Assembly: GCF_020515625.1 (NCBI RefSeq)
Contig: NZ_JAIWPJ010000001.1
Span: 620,001-684,000, forward strand
From: Natrinema amylolyticum
GTDB lineage: Archaea > Halobacteriota > Halobacteria > Halobacteriales > Natrialbaceae
Reading direction: 5' to 3'
DNA: 64,000 nucleotides
The notes under the pieces are model-generated. The model ran no database searches, was not told where the DNA came from, and worked only from the letters and a program-made list of their open reading frames with translations. A program made the position numbers and the translations under genes. Positions 53,474 to 61,443 of the stretch are shown piece by piece (within the stretch, counting starts at the first letter, position 1; every line of letters starts with the position of its first letter).

Positions 53474-53986
53474 TCACCGCGCCTCGATCTCGGCGAGCAG
53501 GTCCTCAAGCGCTCGCTCGACGGTCTTCGCGCGAACGGCCGCCCGGTCGCCGTCGAAGACGTAGCGGGAGACGGTCGAGTACGAGTCCTCGGACCCCCAC
53601 GGCCCCGCGTAGGAGATTCCGATGTAGACGGTGCCGACCGGATTCGCGTCCGTTCCGCCGGTAGGGCCGGCGACCCCGGTCGTCGAGATACCCCACGTCA
53701 CGTCCGCGACGTCTCTGATCCCTCGTGCCATCTCGCGAGCGACCGGTTCGGAGACCGCCCCGTGTTCGTCGAGCGCCTCGCGGCTCACCCCGAGGTGGCG
53801 GCGCTTGGCGTCGTAGGCGTACGTCGTCAGGCCCGAATCGAAGTAGTCGCTCGCGCCCGGAACCGCGGTGATCGCCGCGCCGATCAGCCCGCCGGTACAG
53901 GATTCGGCGACGGCCAGCGTCTCCTCGGCGTCGCGCAGCGCGTCGGCGACGTCCATCGGCAGGTCTCGGTCGATGTCGTCGTTCAT
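53474..53986 (-). CDS. CinA C-terminal-domain nicotinamide-nucleotide amidase
   Basis: A 170-residue stand-alone CinA C-terminal domain, an amidase that converts nicotinamide mononucleotide to nicotinate mononucleotide. AVAESCTGGLIGAAITAVPGASDYFDSGLTTYAYDAKRRHLGV and GISTTGVAGPTGGTDANPVGTVYIGISY are the family's signatures, with Ser28 and Thr30 in the active-site loop. The N-terminal COG1058 domain of full CinA is absent. The start is the ATG at 53984-53986. Confidence 0.9.
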   Translation of the reverse strand: MNDDIDRDLPMDVADALRDAEETLAVAESCTGGLIGAAITAVPGASDYFDSGLTTYAYDAKRRHLGVSREALDEHGAVSEPVAREMARGIRDVADVTWGISTTGVAGPTGGTDANPVGTVYIGISYAGPWGSEDSYSTVSRYVFDGDRAAVRAKTVERALEDLLAEIEAR

Positions 53987-54140
53987 GCCCGATTCGACGG
54001 GCGGCGTCGTTGTGAAAGCGAGGGTTGCCGACCCGAGTCGGCCGCGACTCGAGCGATCCGGCCGTGCGCGAGCCACCGACTCGCCTCGTTCGACTCGGAA
54101 ACGGAAAGACAAACGGGACGCGGCTTCCCAGTACACGCCA

Positions 54141-55241
54141 ATGAACTACGAGACGCCGCTGTTCTTCCGCGTGATGGAGTACGCGGACGCGGCGGACCGC
54201 GACGTCATCGACATGGTCAGCGGAAACCCCGACTGGGAGCCCCCTACGGCGCTCCGCGAGGGCCTGAGGGAGTACGCCGACCTCGAGCCCGATCGGTTCC
54301 AGTACCCGCCCAGCGAGGGCTTGCTCGAATTGCGAAAGGAAATCGCCGCGCGCCGGGGCGTCGACGCCGAGCAGATCGTCGTCACGAACGGGGCCGGCGA
54401 GGCGAACTACCTCGCGATGGCGCGGGCCCTCGAGCGCGGGAGCGGCGACGAAATCCTCCTGACCGATCCGGTCTATCCCTACTACCCGGGGAAGACGACG
54501 ATGCTCGAGGGGAGCCAGTCGTACGTCGCGACGGACGACGAGGGGCGACTGGACCCCGACGATGTCCGCGCGGCCGCGAGCGAGGAGACGGCCGCGATCG
54601 TCGTGAACACGCCGAACAATCCGACGGGCGCGGTCTACCCCGCCGAGACGATGCGGGAACTCGTCGGTCTCGCCGAGGAATACGACGCCGTCCTGGTCAG
54701 CGACGAGGTGTACGACCACTACGACCTCTCGGGACAGTTCTCGAGCGCGCTCGAGACCGATTCGCCACACCGGATCGTCACCAACGCGTTTTCGAAGTCG
54801 ATGGCGATCACCGGCGTCCGCGTGGGATATGCGATCTTCCCGCCGGAACTCGTCGACGACGCCAAGAGCCGCCACATGCTGGTCAACGTCGCCACCACTC
54901 GCCCCGGTCAGTACGCGGTCCTGCGAGCCCTTCGCGAGACGGGGCCTGACTACTACGAACGCAACCGCGACCGCCTCCGCGAGCGCGTCGAGACGTTCAC
55001 CGCCGCGCTCGACGCCGCCGGAGCGGAGTACACGCGCCCGGACGGCTCGTTCTACGTGATGGCGCGCTTCGACGGCTATCCGGGCACGCTCGAGAACGTC
55101 GAGCGGCTGATCGACGAGGCCGGCGTGGCCGGCATGCCCGGCGAGGCCTTCGGGAGTTCGCGGACGGAGTGGCTGCGGTTCGCGCTCGTCACGCCGCGCG
55201 TCGAAGCGGCGGCCGAGCGGTTAGCGACGTACTTCGGGTGA
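54141..55241 (+). CDS. Class I/II pyridoxal-phosphate aminotransferase
   Basis: A 366-residue fold-type I aminotransferase. The PLP-lysine is Lys219 in TNAFSKSMAITGVRVGY; NTPNNPTG at 156-163 and FPPELV mark other conserved parts, and the closing FALVTPRVEAAAERL is usual. It would transaminate an amino acid, probably aspartate- or aromatic-type, with a 2-oxo acid. The specificity is not identifiable. The ATG at 54141 (MNYETPLFF) is clearly better than the longer frame overlapping the CinA gene. Confidence 0.9.
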   Translation: MNYETPLFFRVMEYADAADRDVIDMVSGNPDWEPPTALREGLREYADLEPDRFQYPPSEGLLELRKEIAARRGVDAEQIVVTNGAGEANYLAMARALERGSGDEILLTDPVYPYYPGKTTMLEGSQSYVATDDEGRLDPDDVRAAASEETAAIVVNTPNNPTGAVYPAETMRELVGLAEEYDAVLVSDEVYDHYDLSGQFSSALETDSPHRIVTNAFSKSMAITGVRVGYAIFPPELVDDAKSRHMLVNVATTRPGQYAVLRALRETGPDYYERNRDRLRERVETFTAALDAAGAEYTRPDGSFYVMARFDGYPGTLENVERLIDEAGVAGMPGEAFGSSRTEWLRFALVTPRVEAAAERLATYFG

Positions 55242-55320
55242 GCGGCGAGAGCGATCGGCGTCCGTGTCGACCGGTACCGAGACCGACGAATACTCGTGTC
55301 CGGACGGGGAACCGGCGCGT

Positions 55321-56562
55321 ATGAGCGGCATCGACGTCGAGCCGGTCGACGAGGAAGACGAGACGAGCGGGAACAGCGAGGATACGCACACGATCGAGGT
55401 GACGCCGACGGACTCCGTCGACGACGCGGAGGCAGAGGAACGCGAGACCATCGACGTCGAGCCGTCGGACGAGCCGATCGACGGCCCCGACTACGTCCTC
55501 TACGGCGGGAAAGGCGGCGTCGGAAAGACGACGATGGCGGCCGCGACCGCCCTCGACAGCGCTCGCGGCGGCACCCGAACGCTGGTCGTCTCGACCGATC
55601 CGGCCCACTCGCTCTCGGACACGTTCGAGAGCGAGATCCCGTCCGAACCCGGCCGGATCCGCGACGATATCCCCCTCTACGCGGCCGAGATCGACCCCGA
55701 GGCCGCGATCGAAGCGGGAGAGACCCCCTTCGGCGGTGCGGGCGGTGCGAGCAGTGCGGGCGGCGGAGCGGACGATGGGTCGCCTTTCCCCGGCGACGAC
55801 GGCGGTAGCTCCCCGTTCCCCGGTGGCGAGGGTGCCGATGGCGGCCCCCTCGGCGGTCTGGGCGAGATGCTCGGCGGCGACTCCCCGATGGACGCCCTCT
55901 TCGGCGGCGCGATGCCCGGGGCCGACGAGGCCGCCGCGATGCAACTCCTGCTCGAGTACATGGACGACGAGCGCTTCGAGCGCGTGATCGTCGACACGGC
56001 ACCGACGGGACACACGCTCCGATTGCTACAACTCCCCGAGATCATGGACACGATGATGGGCCGACTGATGAAATTCCGCCAGCGCATCGGTGGGATGCTC
56101 GACGGTGTCAAGGGGATGTTCGGCGGCGGCGACGGCCCCGAGGACGACAGCGATCTCGAGGACTTAGAGGTCCTTCGCGAGCGAATCGAGCGCCTGCGAG
56201 CGGCCCTGCAGGATCCCGCGCGGACGGACTTCCGGATCGTCATGGTCCCCGAGGAGATGAGCGTCTTCGAATCGAAGCGGCTGCGCCAGCAACTCGAGGA
56301 GTTCGAGATCCCCGTCGGGACCGTCGTGGTCAACCGGGTGATGGAGCCGCTGTCGAACGTCACCGACGACGTCGACGGGCAGTTCCTGCAGCCGAACCTC
56401 GAGGACTGCGAGTTCTGCCAGCGCCGCTGGGACGTCCAGCAGGGCGCGCTGGCCGAGGCGCAGGACCTCTTTCGCGGCACCGACGTTCGACGGGTCCCCC
56501 TCTTCGCTGAGGAGGTCCGCGGCGAGGGCATGCTCGAGGTCGTCGCGGCCTGTCTGCGGTAG
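55321..56562 (+). CDS. Get3/ArsA-family tail-anchored-protein ATPase
   Basis: A 413-residue ATPase of the ArsA/Get3 family. The deviant P-loop GGKGGVGKTT is at 62-71, with switch regions VVSTDPAHSLSDTFE and VIVDTAPTGHTLRLLQLPEI, and CEFC near the C-terminus as the dimer zinc site of Get3. Single-domain length, the zinc pair and absence of arsenite-binding cysteines favour Get3-type targeting of tail-anchored membrane proteins over arsenic export. About 50 residues are an acidic N-terminal extension, and a Gly/Pro-rich insert lies near 135-185. The start is the ATG at 55321. Confidence 0.87.
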   Translation: MSGIDVEPVDEEDETSGNSEDTHTIEVTPTDSVDDAEAEERETIDVEPSDEPIDGPDYVLYGGKGGVGKTTMAAATALDSARGGTRTLVVSTDPAHSLSDTFESEIPSEPGRIRDDIPLYAAEIDPEAAIEAGETPFGGAGGASSAGGGADDGSPFPGDDGGSSPFPGGEGADGGPLGGLGEMLGGDSPMDALFGGAMPGADEAAAMQLLLEYMDDERFERVIVDTAPTGHTLRLLQLPEIMDTMMGRLMKFRQRIGGMLDGVKGMFGGGDGPEDDSDLEDLEVLRERIERLRAALQDPARTDFRIVMVPEEMSVFESKRLRQQLEEFEIPVGTVVVNRVMEPLSNVTDDVDGQFLQPNLEDCEFCQRRWDVQQGALAEAQDLFRGTDVRRVPLFAEEVRGEGMLEVVAACLR

Positions 56563-56595
56563 TCGATCGAGACCGATCGCTATCACGAAGCCGAT

Positions 56596-57051
56596 TCAGT
56601 TCTCCGGAACGACGGTTACCGGCCGATCGCTGTCGAGTATCACGGCCTGGGCGACGCTCCCGAAGAGTACCTTGCCGACCGGTGACCGGTTCCGGACGCC
56701 GATGACGATCACGTCGCTGTCGTACTCTGCCGCCGCCTCGAGGATCGTCTCTGCGGGGTCGCCGGTCGCCGTCCGCAGCGTCCACTCGAGGTCGGTCGCC
56801 TCGAGCGCGTCGACCGCCGCCTCGACCGACGCGGGGAGGGCCTCGTCGTCGGTCACTCGCTCCATCTCGGCGGCGTACTCCTCGGTGAACCCGCCGGCCG
56901 CCCACTCGGCGTCCGTTCCGGCCCCCTCCTCGCGGACGTGAAGCACGTCGACCGAGACGGCGGTCGCCGCCTCCGGGAGGTCGCTGACGGCGCTCGCTTG
57001 CGCCCGCGACCGCGATTCGCTGTCGTCGACCGGGAGTAGAACGCGGTACAT
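56596..57051 (-). CDS. Universal stress protein (UspA)
   Basis: A 151-residue universal stress protein. YRVLLPVDDSESRSRAQ starts the fold and the ATP-binding G-x2-G-x9-G-S signature appears as IGVRNRSPVGKVLFGSVAQAVI. Such proteins bind ATP or AMP and support survival under stress. The gene is convergent with the Get3 gene. The start is the ATG at 57049-57051. Confidence 0.9.
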   Translation of the reverse strand: MYRVLLPVDDSESRSRAQASAVSDLPEAATAVSVDVLHVREEGAGTDAEWAAGGFTEEYAAEMERVTDDEALPASVEAAVDALEATDLEWTLRTATGDPAETILEAAAEYDSDVIVIGVRNRSPVGKVLFGSVAQAVILDSDRPVTVVPEN

Positions 57052-57106
57052 ACTGACACCTTCGGGCGCGAGACGGATAGTGATTTCAGCCGTCTGGAAC
57101 TCGAGA

Positions 57107-57496
57107 CTACGCGGAATCGTCGCTCTCGCCGTCCCACTCGCCGCCGACGCGGTCGACGCCAATCATCGACTCGCCGGGGTGTTCGGTGAAGACGACCTTC
57201 ATGTTCTCCTCGGGGACGTCGAAGCGGTCCCCGACGTACTCCATCGTCGCGAGTCCGAACGCGCGTTTCCGCTCGAACGACCGACCCCGGCGGATCTCAG
57301 CGTCGAGAAAGAGCAAGGGACCGTCGACGGCGCGCCCGAGGTGGAGGTCGGCCGCCCCGCGCTCCCTGATCGAGACGGCGACGTGGCCCGCCGTCGTCGC
57401 CATCTCGTCCGTGTACAGTTCCGTTACTCGGTCGGCGAGATCGGTCTTTTCCTCGTCCGACAGCGACAGCGTCGTATCGAACTGCAACAGCGGCAT
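57107..57496 (-). CDS. Tautomerase-superfamily protein
   Basis: A 129-residue protein of the tautomerase/MIF fold. The catalytic N-terminal proline follows the initiator Met (MPLLQFDTTLSLSDEEKTDLADRVTELYTDEM), and VAVSIRERGAADLHLG corresponds to the substrate-side strand. The second half (PLLFLDAEIRRGRSFERKRAFGL) is a typical MIF-like repeat. The substrate is unknown. The start is the ATG at 57494-57496. Confidence 0.85.
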   Translation of the reverse strand: MPLLQFDTTLSLSDEEKTDLADRVTELYTDEMATTAGHVAVSIRERGAADLHLGRAVDGPLLFLDAEIRRGRSFERKRAFGLATMEYVGDRFDVPEENMKVVFTEHPGESMIGVDRVGGEWDGESDDSA

Positions 57497-57595
57497 ACCT
57501 CGAGTCGGCCGGCCACCGGCTTGGGCGTTCCGGCGGACGGGGCGGGCGGTCGCTCGTCGCCGGGACGCGTGCTCGGCGGCCGTGTAAGCGACCAC

Positions 57596-57603
57596 TATTT
57601 ATA
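57596..57603 (+). promoter_or_regulatory. TATA box of the SLC13-type transporter gene
   Basis: TATTTATA lies 28-35 bases ahead of the ATG at 57631, consistent with a leaderless transcript and with that ATG as the start. Confidence 0.65.
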
Positions 57604-57630
57604 CGACTGTCCGTGGGAGGGTCCGAGAAT

Positions 57631-59448
57631 ATGGGAGCCGAACGCGAGCGGACCGCTCGAGCGGTGACGCGGCGGCTGTGGCGGTACCTGTGGATCGTCA
57701 ACGCCCGGACAAAGGCGTATCTCGCTCTCGACGCGCCGGCCATGATCGCGGACATGGACGATCTGACGCCCGAGGAACGACGTCTCGCGCGACGGGCGTT
57801 TCCCGACGGCGGATGCGAGCGCGACGAGAGCGGCCCCGGAGTCGGAGACGCGACGGAGACGGCTCCCGGCGACGGCGGGGCCGGCGGGAGTCGCGGTGAC
57901 GACGGCGGCTCCCCGTTCGACGTCGGCGGGACGTACGATCTCCGCCAGCGGGTCGGGTTCGTCCTCGGGCCGCTCCTGTTCGCGCTGATCTTCCTCTCGC
58001 CGACGCCCGACGGCCTCTCGGCCGCGGGGAAGGCCGTCGCCGCCGTCACCGCCTGGGTCGCCGTCTGGTGGATGTCCGAAGCGATCCCGATTCCGGCGAC
58101 GTCGCTGTTACCGATCGTCCTGTTTCCGCTGACCGGCGCGCTCCCAGTCGCGGACACGACGCCCTCCTACGGCCATCCGCTGATCTTCCTGTTCATGGGC
58201 GGGTTCTTCCTCGCGATGGCGATGCAGCGGTGGGGACTGCACCGCCGAATCGCGCTGCGGACGATCGAGGCCGTCGGCACCGAACCCTCGAGGCTCATCC
58301 TCGGGTTCATGCTCGCCACGGCGTTCCTTTCGATGTGGGTCTCGAACAGCGCGACCGTCATGATGATGGTTCCCATCGCGCTGGCGGTCATCTACCAGAC
58401 CGCGGACCTCGTCGACGAGAGTGATCTCGCCGTCGATACGAGCGAGGGGAACTTCTCGTTCGGCGTCGCGCTGATGCTCTGTATCGCCTACGGCGCGTCC
58501 GTCGGCGGCGTCTCGACGCTCATCGGAACCCCGCCGAACGTGCTCTTCGCGGGCCAGGCCGACGCGCTCTTCGATCAGTCGGTCTCCTTCGCCGAGTGGA
58601 TGCTCTACGGCGTTCCCATCTCGGCGATCGGTCTCGTGGCCGTCTACACCTACGTCACGCGCGCCGTGTCGCCGCAGTTCGACGAACTGCCAGCGGGCGC
58701 GGACACGATCGACCGCGAACTCGAGCGACTCGGCCCGATGCAGCGCCAAGAGAAACTGGTGGCCGTCGTCTTCGTCGGGATGGCCGTCGCCTGGATCGGC
58801 TCGAGCCTGCTCGATCCCCTCCTCGGGATCGCGCCGCCGGAGGACGCCGACACCATCGTCGCGATCGGCGGCGCACTGGTCCTGTTCACGCTCCCGACGA
58901 CGACCGCGGACGGCGATCACACCTTCCTGCTCGACTGGACCAACGCCGTCGACATCCCGTGGGGCGTCATCCTCCTGTTCGGCGGCGGCCTCACGATCGC
59001 AAGCGGCTTCGGCGACACCGGCCTCGCGGCCTGGATCGGCGAGCGCCTCGAATTGCTCGCGGGCGTGCCGATGCTCGCCATCCTCTTCGCCGTCGTCGTG
59101 ATGACCATCTTCCTGACGGAGGTCACGTCGAACACGGCGACGACGGCGATGTTGATGCCCATTCTCGCCGGCGTTGCCGTCGGCATCGGCGTCCACCCGT
59201 TCGGCTTGATGATCGCTGGCGCGACCGCAGCTTCTTTCGCATTTATGCTCCCAGTGGCGACTCCACCCAATGCGATCGTCTTCGGCAGCGGGTACATCAC
59301 GCTGCCACAGATGGCCAAGATCGGCGTCGGACTCAACGTCATCGGAATTATCCTGATCACGCTCGTTGCGCTCGGTTGGCTCCCGATCGCGTGGGGGATC
59401 GAAATCGGAACGCTGCCGACGGAGTTCGCTGAGGCGTTCCAGGGGTAG
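57631..59448 (+). CDS. SLC13/DASS sodium-coupled carboxylate transporter
   Basis: A 605-residue divalent anion:sodium symporter, importing dicarboxylates such as succinate or malate, sulfate or similar. The two SNT-type sodium-binding motifs are VSNSATVMMMVPIA and TSNTATTAMLMPI, and the pair PNAIVFGSGYI and GTPPNVLFAG complete the site. About a dozen helices follow a roughly 100-residue soluble N-terminal extension rich in Arg, Gly and Asp. The ATG at 57631 is supported by the TATA box; the preceding GTG at 57613 is less likely. Substrate preference cannot be predicted. Confidence 0.9.
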   Translation: MGAERERTARAVTRRLWRYLWIVNARTKAYLALDAPAMIADMDDLTPEERRLARRAFPDGGCERDESGPGVGDATETAPGDGGAGGSRGDDGGSPFDVGGTYDLRQRVGFVLGPLLFALIFLSPTPDGLSAAGKAVAAVTAWVAVWWMSEAIPIPATSLLPIVLFPLTGALPVADTTPSYGHPLIFLFMGGFFLAMAMQRWGLHRRIALRTIEAVGTEPSRLILGFMLATAFLSMWVSNSATVMMMVPIALAVIYQTADLVDESDLAVDTSEGNFSFGVALMLCIAYGASVGGVSTLIGTPPNVLFAGQADALFDQSVSFAEWMLYGVPISAIGLVAVYTYVTRAVSPQFDELPAGADTIDRELERLGPMQRQEKLVAVVFVGMAVAWIGSSLLDPLLGIAPPEDADTIVAIGGALVLFTLPTTTADGDHTFLLDWTNAVDIPWGVILLFGGGLTIASGFGDTGLAAWIGERLELLAGVPMLAILFAVVVMTIFLTEVTSNTATTAMLMPILAGVAVGIGVHPFGLMIAGATAASFAFMLPVATPPNAIVFGSGYITLPQMAKIGVGLNVIGIILITLVALGWLPIAWGIEIGTLPTEFAEAFQG

Positions 59449-59538
59449 GTTGTAGGAAGACACCGATTACGACCGCGAGCGCCGGAGGCGCGAGCGAGCC
59501 GACGACCGACCCGAAGGGGAGGGAGGAGTGCTTTTGAT

Positions 59539-59610
59539 CGAAATTTTACCGAGGGACATCGCGCTGGCGGCTTCGCCGCACAGCGCGATAGACCGCAGAG
59601 TAAAATTTCG
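59539..59610. repeat. Two-stage inverted repeat between the transporter and purF
   Basis: Outer arms CGAAATTTTAC (59539-59549) and GTAAAATTTCG (59600-59610) are exact reverse complements. Inside is a long hairpin: ATCGCGCTG (59558-59566) with CAGCGCGAT (59581-59589), capped by GCGGC-TTC-GCCGC (59567-59579). It sits between the convergent transporter and purF genes (59449-59615) and may act as a bidirectional terminator, or be a small mobile palindrome. Confidence 0.65.
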
Positions 59611-59615
59611 TTGTT

Positions 59616-61088
59616 CTAGTCGTCCGCGGGCAGTTGGTGCTCGCCGACGTCGGGACGACTCACGTCGCGGTCGGTCTCCTCGCCCTCGATGTCGTAGGGG
59701 TACTCGCCGGTGACACAGCCCAGACAGAGGTCGAGTCGCTCTTTGCCGAGTACGTCGGCGACGGCGTCGGTCGAGAGGTAGGCGAGACTGTCGGCGGCGA
59801 TCTCGTCGCGGATCTCGCCGACGGACTTGTCCGAGGCGATGAGTTCCTCGCGGGTGGCCATGTCGATCCCCATGTAACAGGGCGCGACAATCGCCGGGGC
59901 ACCGATTCGGACGTGGACCTCCTCGGCCCCGCAGTCCTTCAGGAGCTGGACGAGCTGGGTCGAGGTCGTCCCGCGGACGATCGAGTCGTCGATGACGGTG
60001 ACGGTCTTGCCCTCGATCGTGGATTTGATCGGGTTTAGCTTGAGCCGCACCGCGCGCTCGCGCTCGTCCTGTGTCGGCATGATGAACGTCCGGCCGACGT
60101 AGCGGTTCTTCATGAGCCCCTCGGCGAACTCGACGCCGTCGTCGTCCGCCGTCCGCGGCTCGCCGTCGGCCGTCGTCTCGCTCGCGGCGTCGGCGTAGCC
60201 CGAGGCGAAGGCGCGACCGGAGTCGGGGACCGGCATCACGACGTCGGTCTCGACGCCGCTCTCCTCCCAGAGCTTGCGCCCCAGATTTCGCCGGGCCTCG
60301 TAGACGAGCGTGTCGTCGATGACGCTGTCGGGGCGGGCGAAGTAGACGTGTTCGAAAAAGCAGTGAGCGGTGTTCTCGTTCTCGACGAGCTGGTAGGAAT
60401 CGAAGCCCGCGCCGTCCTCCTGGAGAACAACGAGTTCGCCGGGGCGAACGTCGCGGACGAGGTCCCCGTCTAACGTGTCGATCGCCGCCGACTCCGAGGC
60501 GAGAATGTAGCCGTCCTCGAGTTCGCCGATACAGAGCGGACGGTTCCCCTGCGGGTCGCGCACGCCGAGGACCGTGTCGTCGTGGGTGATCGTCAGCGAG
60601 TACGAGCCGTGAATGCGTCCCATCGTGCGCTTGACGGCCCGCACGAGGTCCTCCTCTAAGAGGTTGCGCGCGAGGTCGTGGGCGATGACCTCGGTGTCGC
60701 CGTCGCTGGTGAAGGCGTGGCCCGCGGCGGCGAGTTCGTCGCGGATCTCGTCGGCGTTGACGAGGTTGCCGTTGTGCGAGAGTCCGAGCGAGCCGCTCTT
60801 GAAGGAGACGGAGAAGGGCTGGGCACAGGAGGAGTCGACCGAGCCGGCCGTCGGATACCGAACGTGACCGATCCCCGCTGCCCCGGTGAGCGCGTCGAGG
60901 TCGCCCTCGCCGAAGGCGTCCCCCACGAGCCCCATCTCGACGTGGCTGTGCTGTTGAAACCCGTCGTGCGTGACGATTCCGGCTGACTCCTGGCCGCGGT
61001 GCTGGAGTGCATAGAGCGCATAGTACAACGGACGCGCCGCGTCTCGACCGTCCAGTGAGACGCCAACGACGCCGCACTTTTCGGTCAT
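59616..61088 (-). CDS. purF: Amidophosphoribosyltransferase PurF
   Basis: A 490-residue enzyme that makes 5-phosphoribosylamine from PRPP and glutamine, the first step of purine synthesis. The N-terminal glutamine amidotransferase nucleophile is Cys5 (MTEKCGVVGVSLDG), to be exposed by removal of four residues. LYALQHRGQESAGIV and the PRPP motif TVIDDSIVRGTTSTQL are intact. The C-terminus has the cluster-type CLGCVTGEYP. The ATG at 61088 suits Cys exposure; a second in-frame ATG at 61127 would add 13 residues. Its TATA box is at 61150-61158. Confidence 0.95.
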   Translation of the reverse strand: MTEKCGVVGVSLDGRDAARPLYYALYALQHRGQESAGIVTHDGFQQHSHVEMGLVGDAFGEGDLDALTGAAGIGHVRYPTAGSVDSSCAQPFSVSFKSGSLGLSHNGNLVNADEIRDELAAAGHAFTSDGDTEVIAHDLARNLLEEDLVRAVKRTMGRIHGSYSLTITHDDTVLGVRDPQGNRPLCIGELEDGYILASESAAIDTLDGDLVRDVRPGELVVLQEDGAGFDSYQLVENENTAHCFFEHVYFARPDSVIDDTLVYEARRNLGRKLWEESGVETDVVMPVPDSGRAFASGYADAASETTADGEPRTADDDGVEFAEGLMKNRYVGRTFIMPTQDERERAVRLKLNPIKSTIEGKTVTVIDDSIVRGTTSTQLVQLLKDCGAEEVHVRIGAPAIVAPCYMGIDMATREELIASDKSVGEIRDEIAADSLAYLSTDAVADVLGKERLDLCLGCVTGEYPYDIEGEETDRDVSRPDVGEHQLPADD

Positions 61089-61443
61089 TCCTGTTCGCCG
61101 GGGAGTTTCGCCCCGCCCATCAGTCATGGATGTCCGTGGGTCCCGAGCCGATAAAAATCCTCGTGTTTGTGCGTCGAATTCCGTCCCTGACTGTCGCCAT
61201 TATACACGTTTATGCATGAATCGATAGATTTACTCCAGTTCACGATCCAGAGAGGGAGTCACGCTCCGCCTCAGAAAACATCGGCGGGACGCTGGCTCGC
61301 AGTTATCGGTATCGTTACTCTCGTTCGACTCTCCGAACCTCACTCATTAAGGACGTTCCGTCCGCTTGCTTCATCAACCGCAACATCGCCGGCTTGCGTA
61401 GGTTGTCGGTTTATTAAGATGAAGTGATACGGTAAATCCGTCT
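61089..61443. other. Gene-free spacer upstream of purF
   Basis: This 355-base stretch contains no coding frame I can support. It holds the purF TATA box near 61150-61158 and AT-rich patches around 61200-61230 and 61404-61435. GACGGATTTACCGTAT near the right end (minus strand, 61428-61443) could form a weak stem beyond the regulator gene's stop codon. Confidence 0.6.
61150..61158 (-). promoter_or_regulatory. TATA box of purF
   Basis: ATTTTTATC on the minus strand, about 62-70 bases upstream of the purF ATG at 61088 and 23-31 bases upstream of the alternative ATG at 61127. Its spacing therefore favours either a short leader or the upstream ATG. Confidence 0.55.

Noticed and set aside
61200-61235. 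AT-rich patch with GAATCGATAG as a possible origin or riboswitch
   Set aside because: There are no repeated origin boxes, no Orc1/Cdc6 gene, and no riboswitch-like stems. It is more simply promoter-type DNA.
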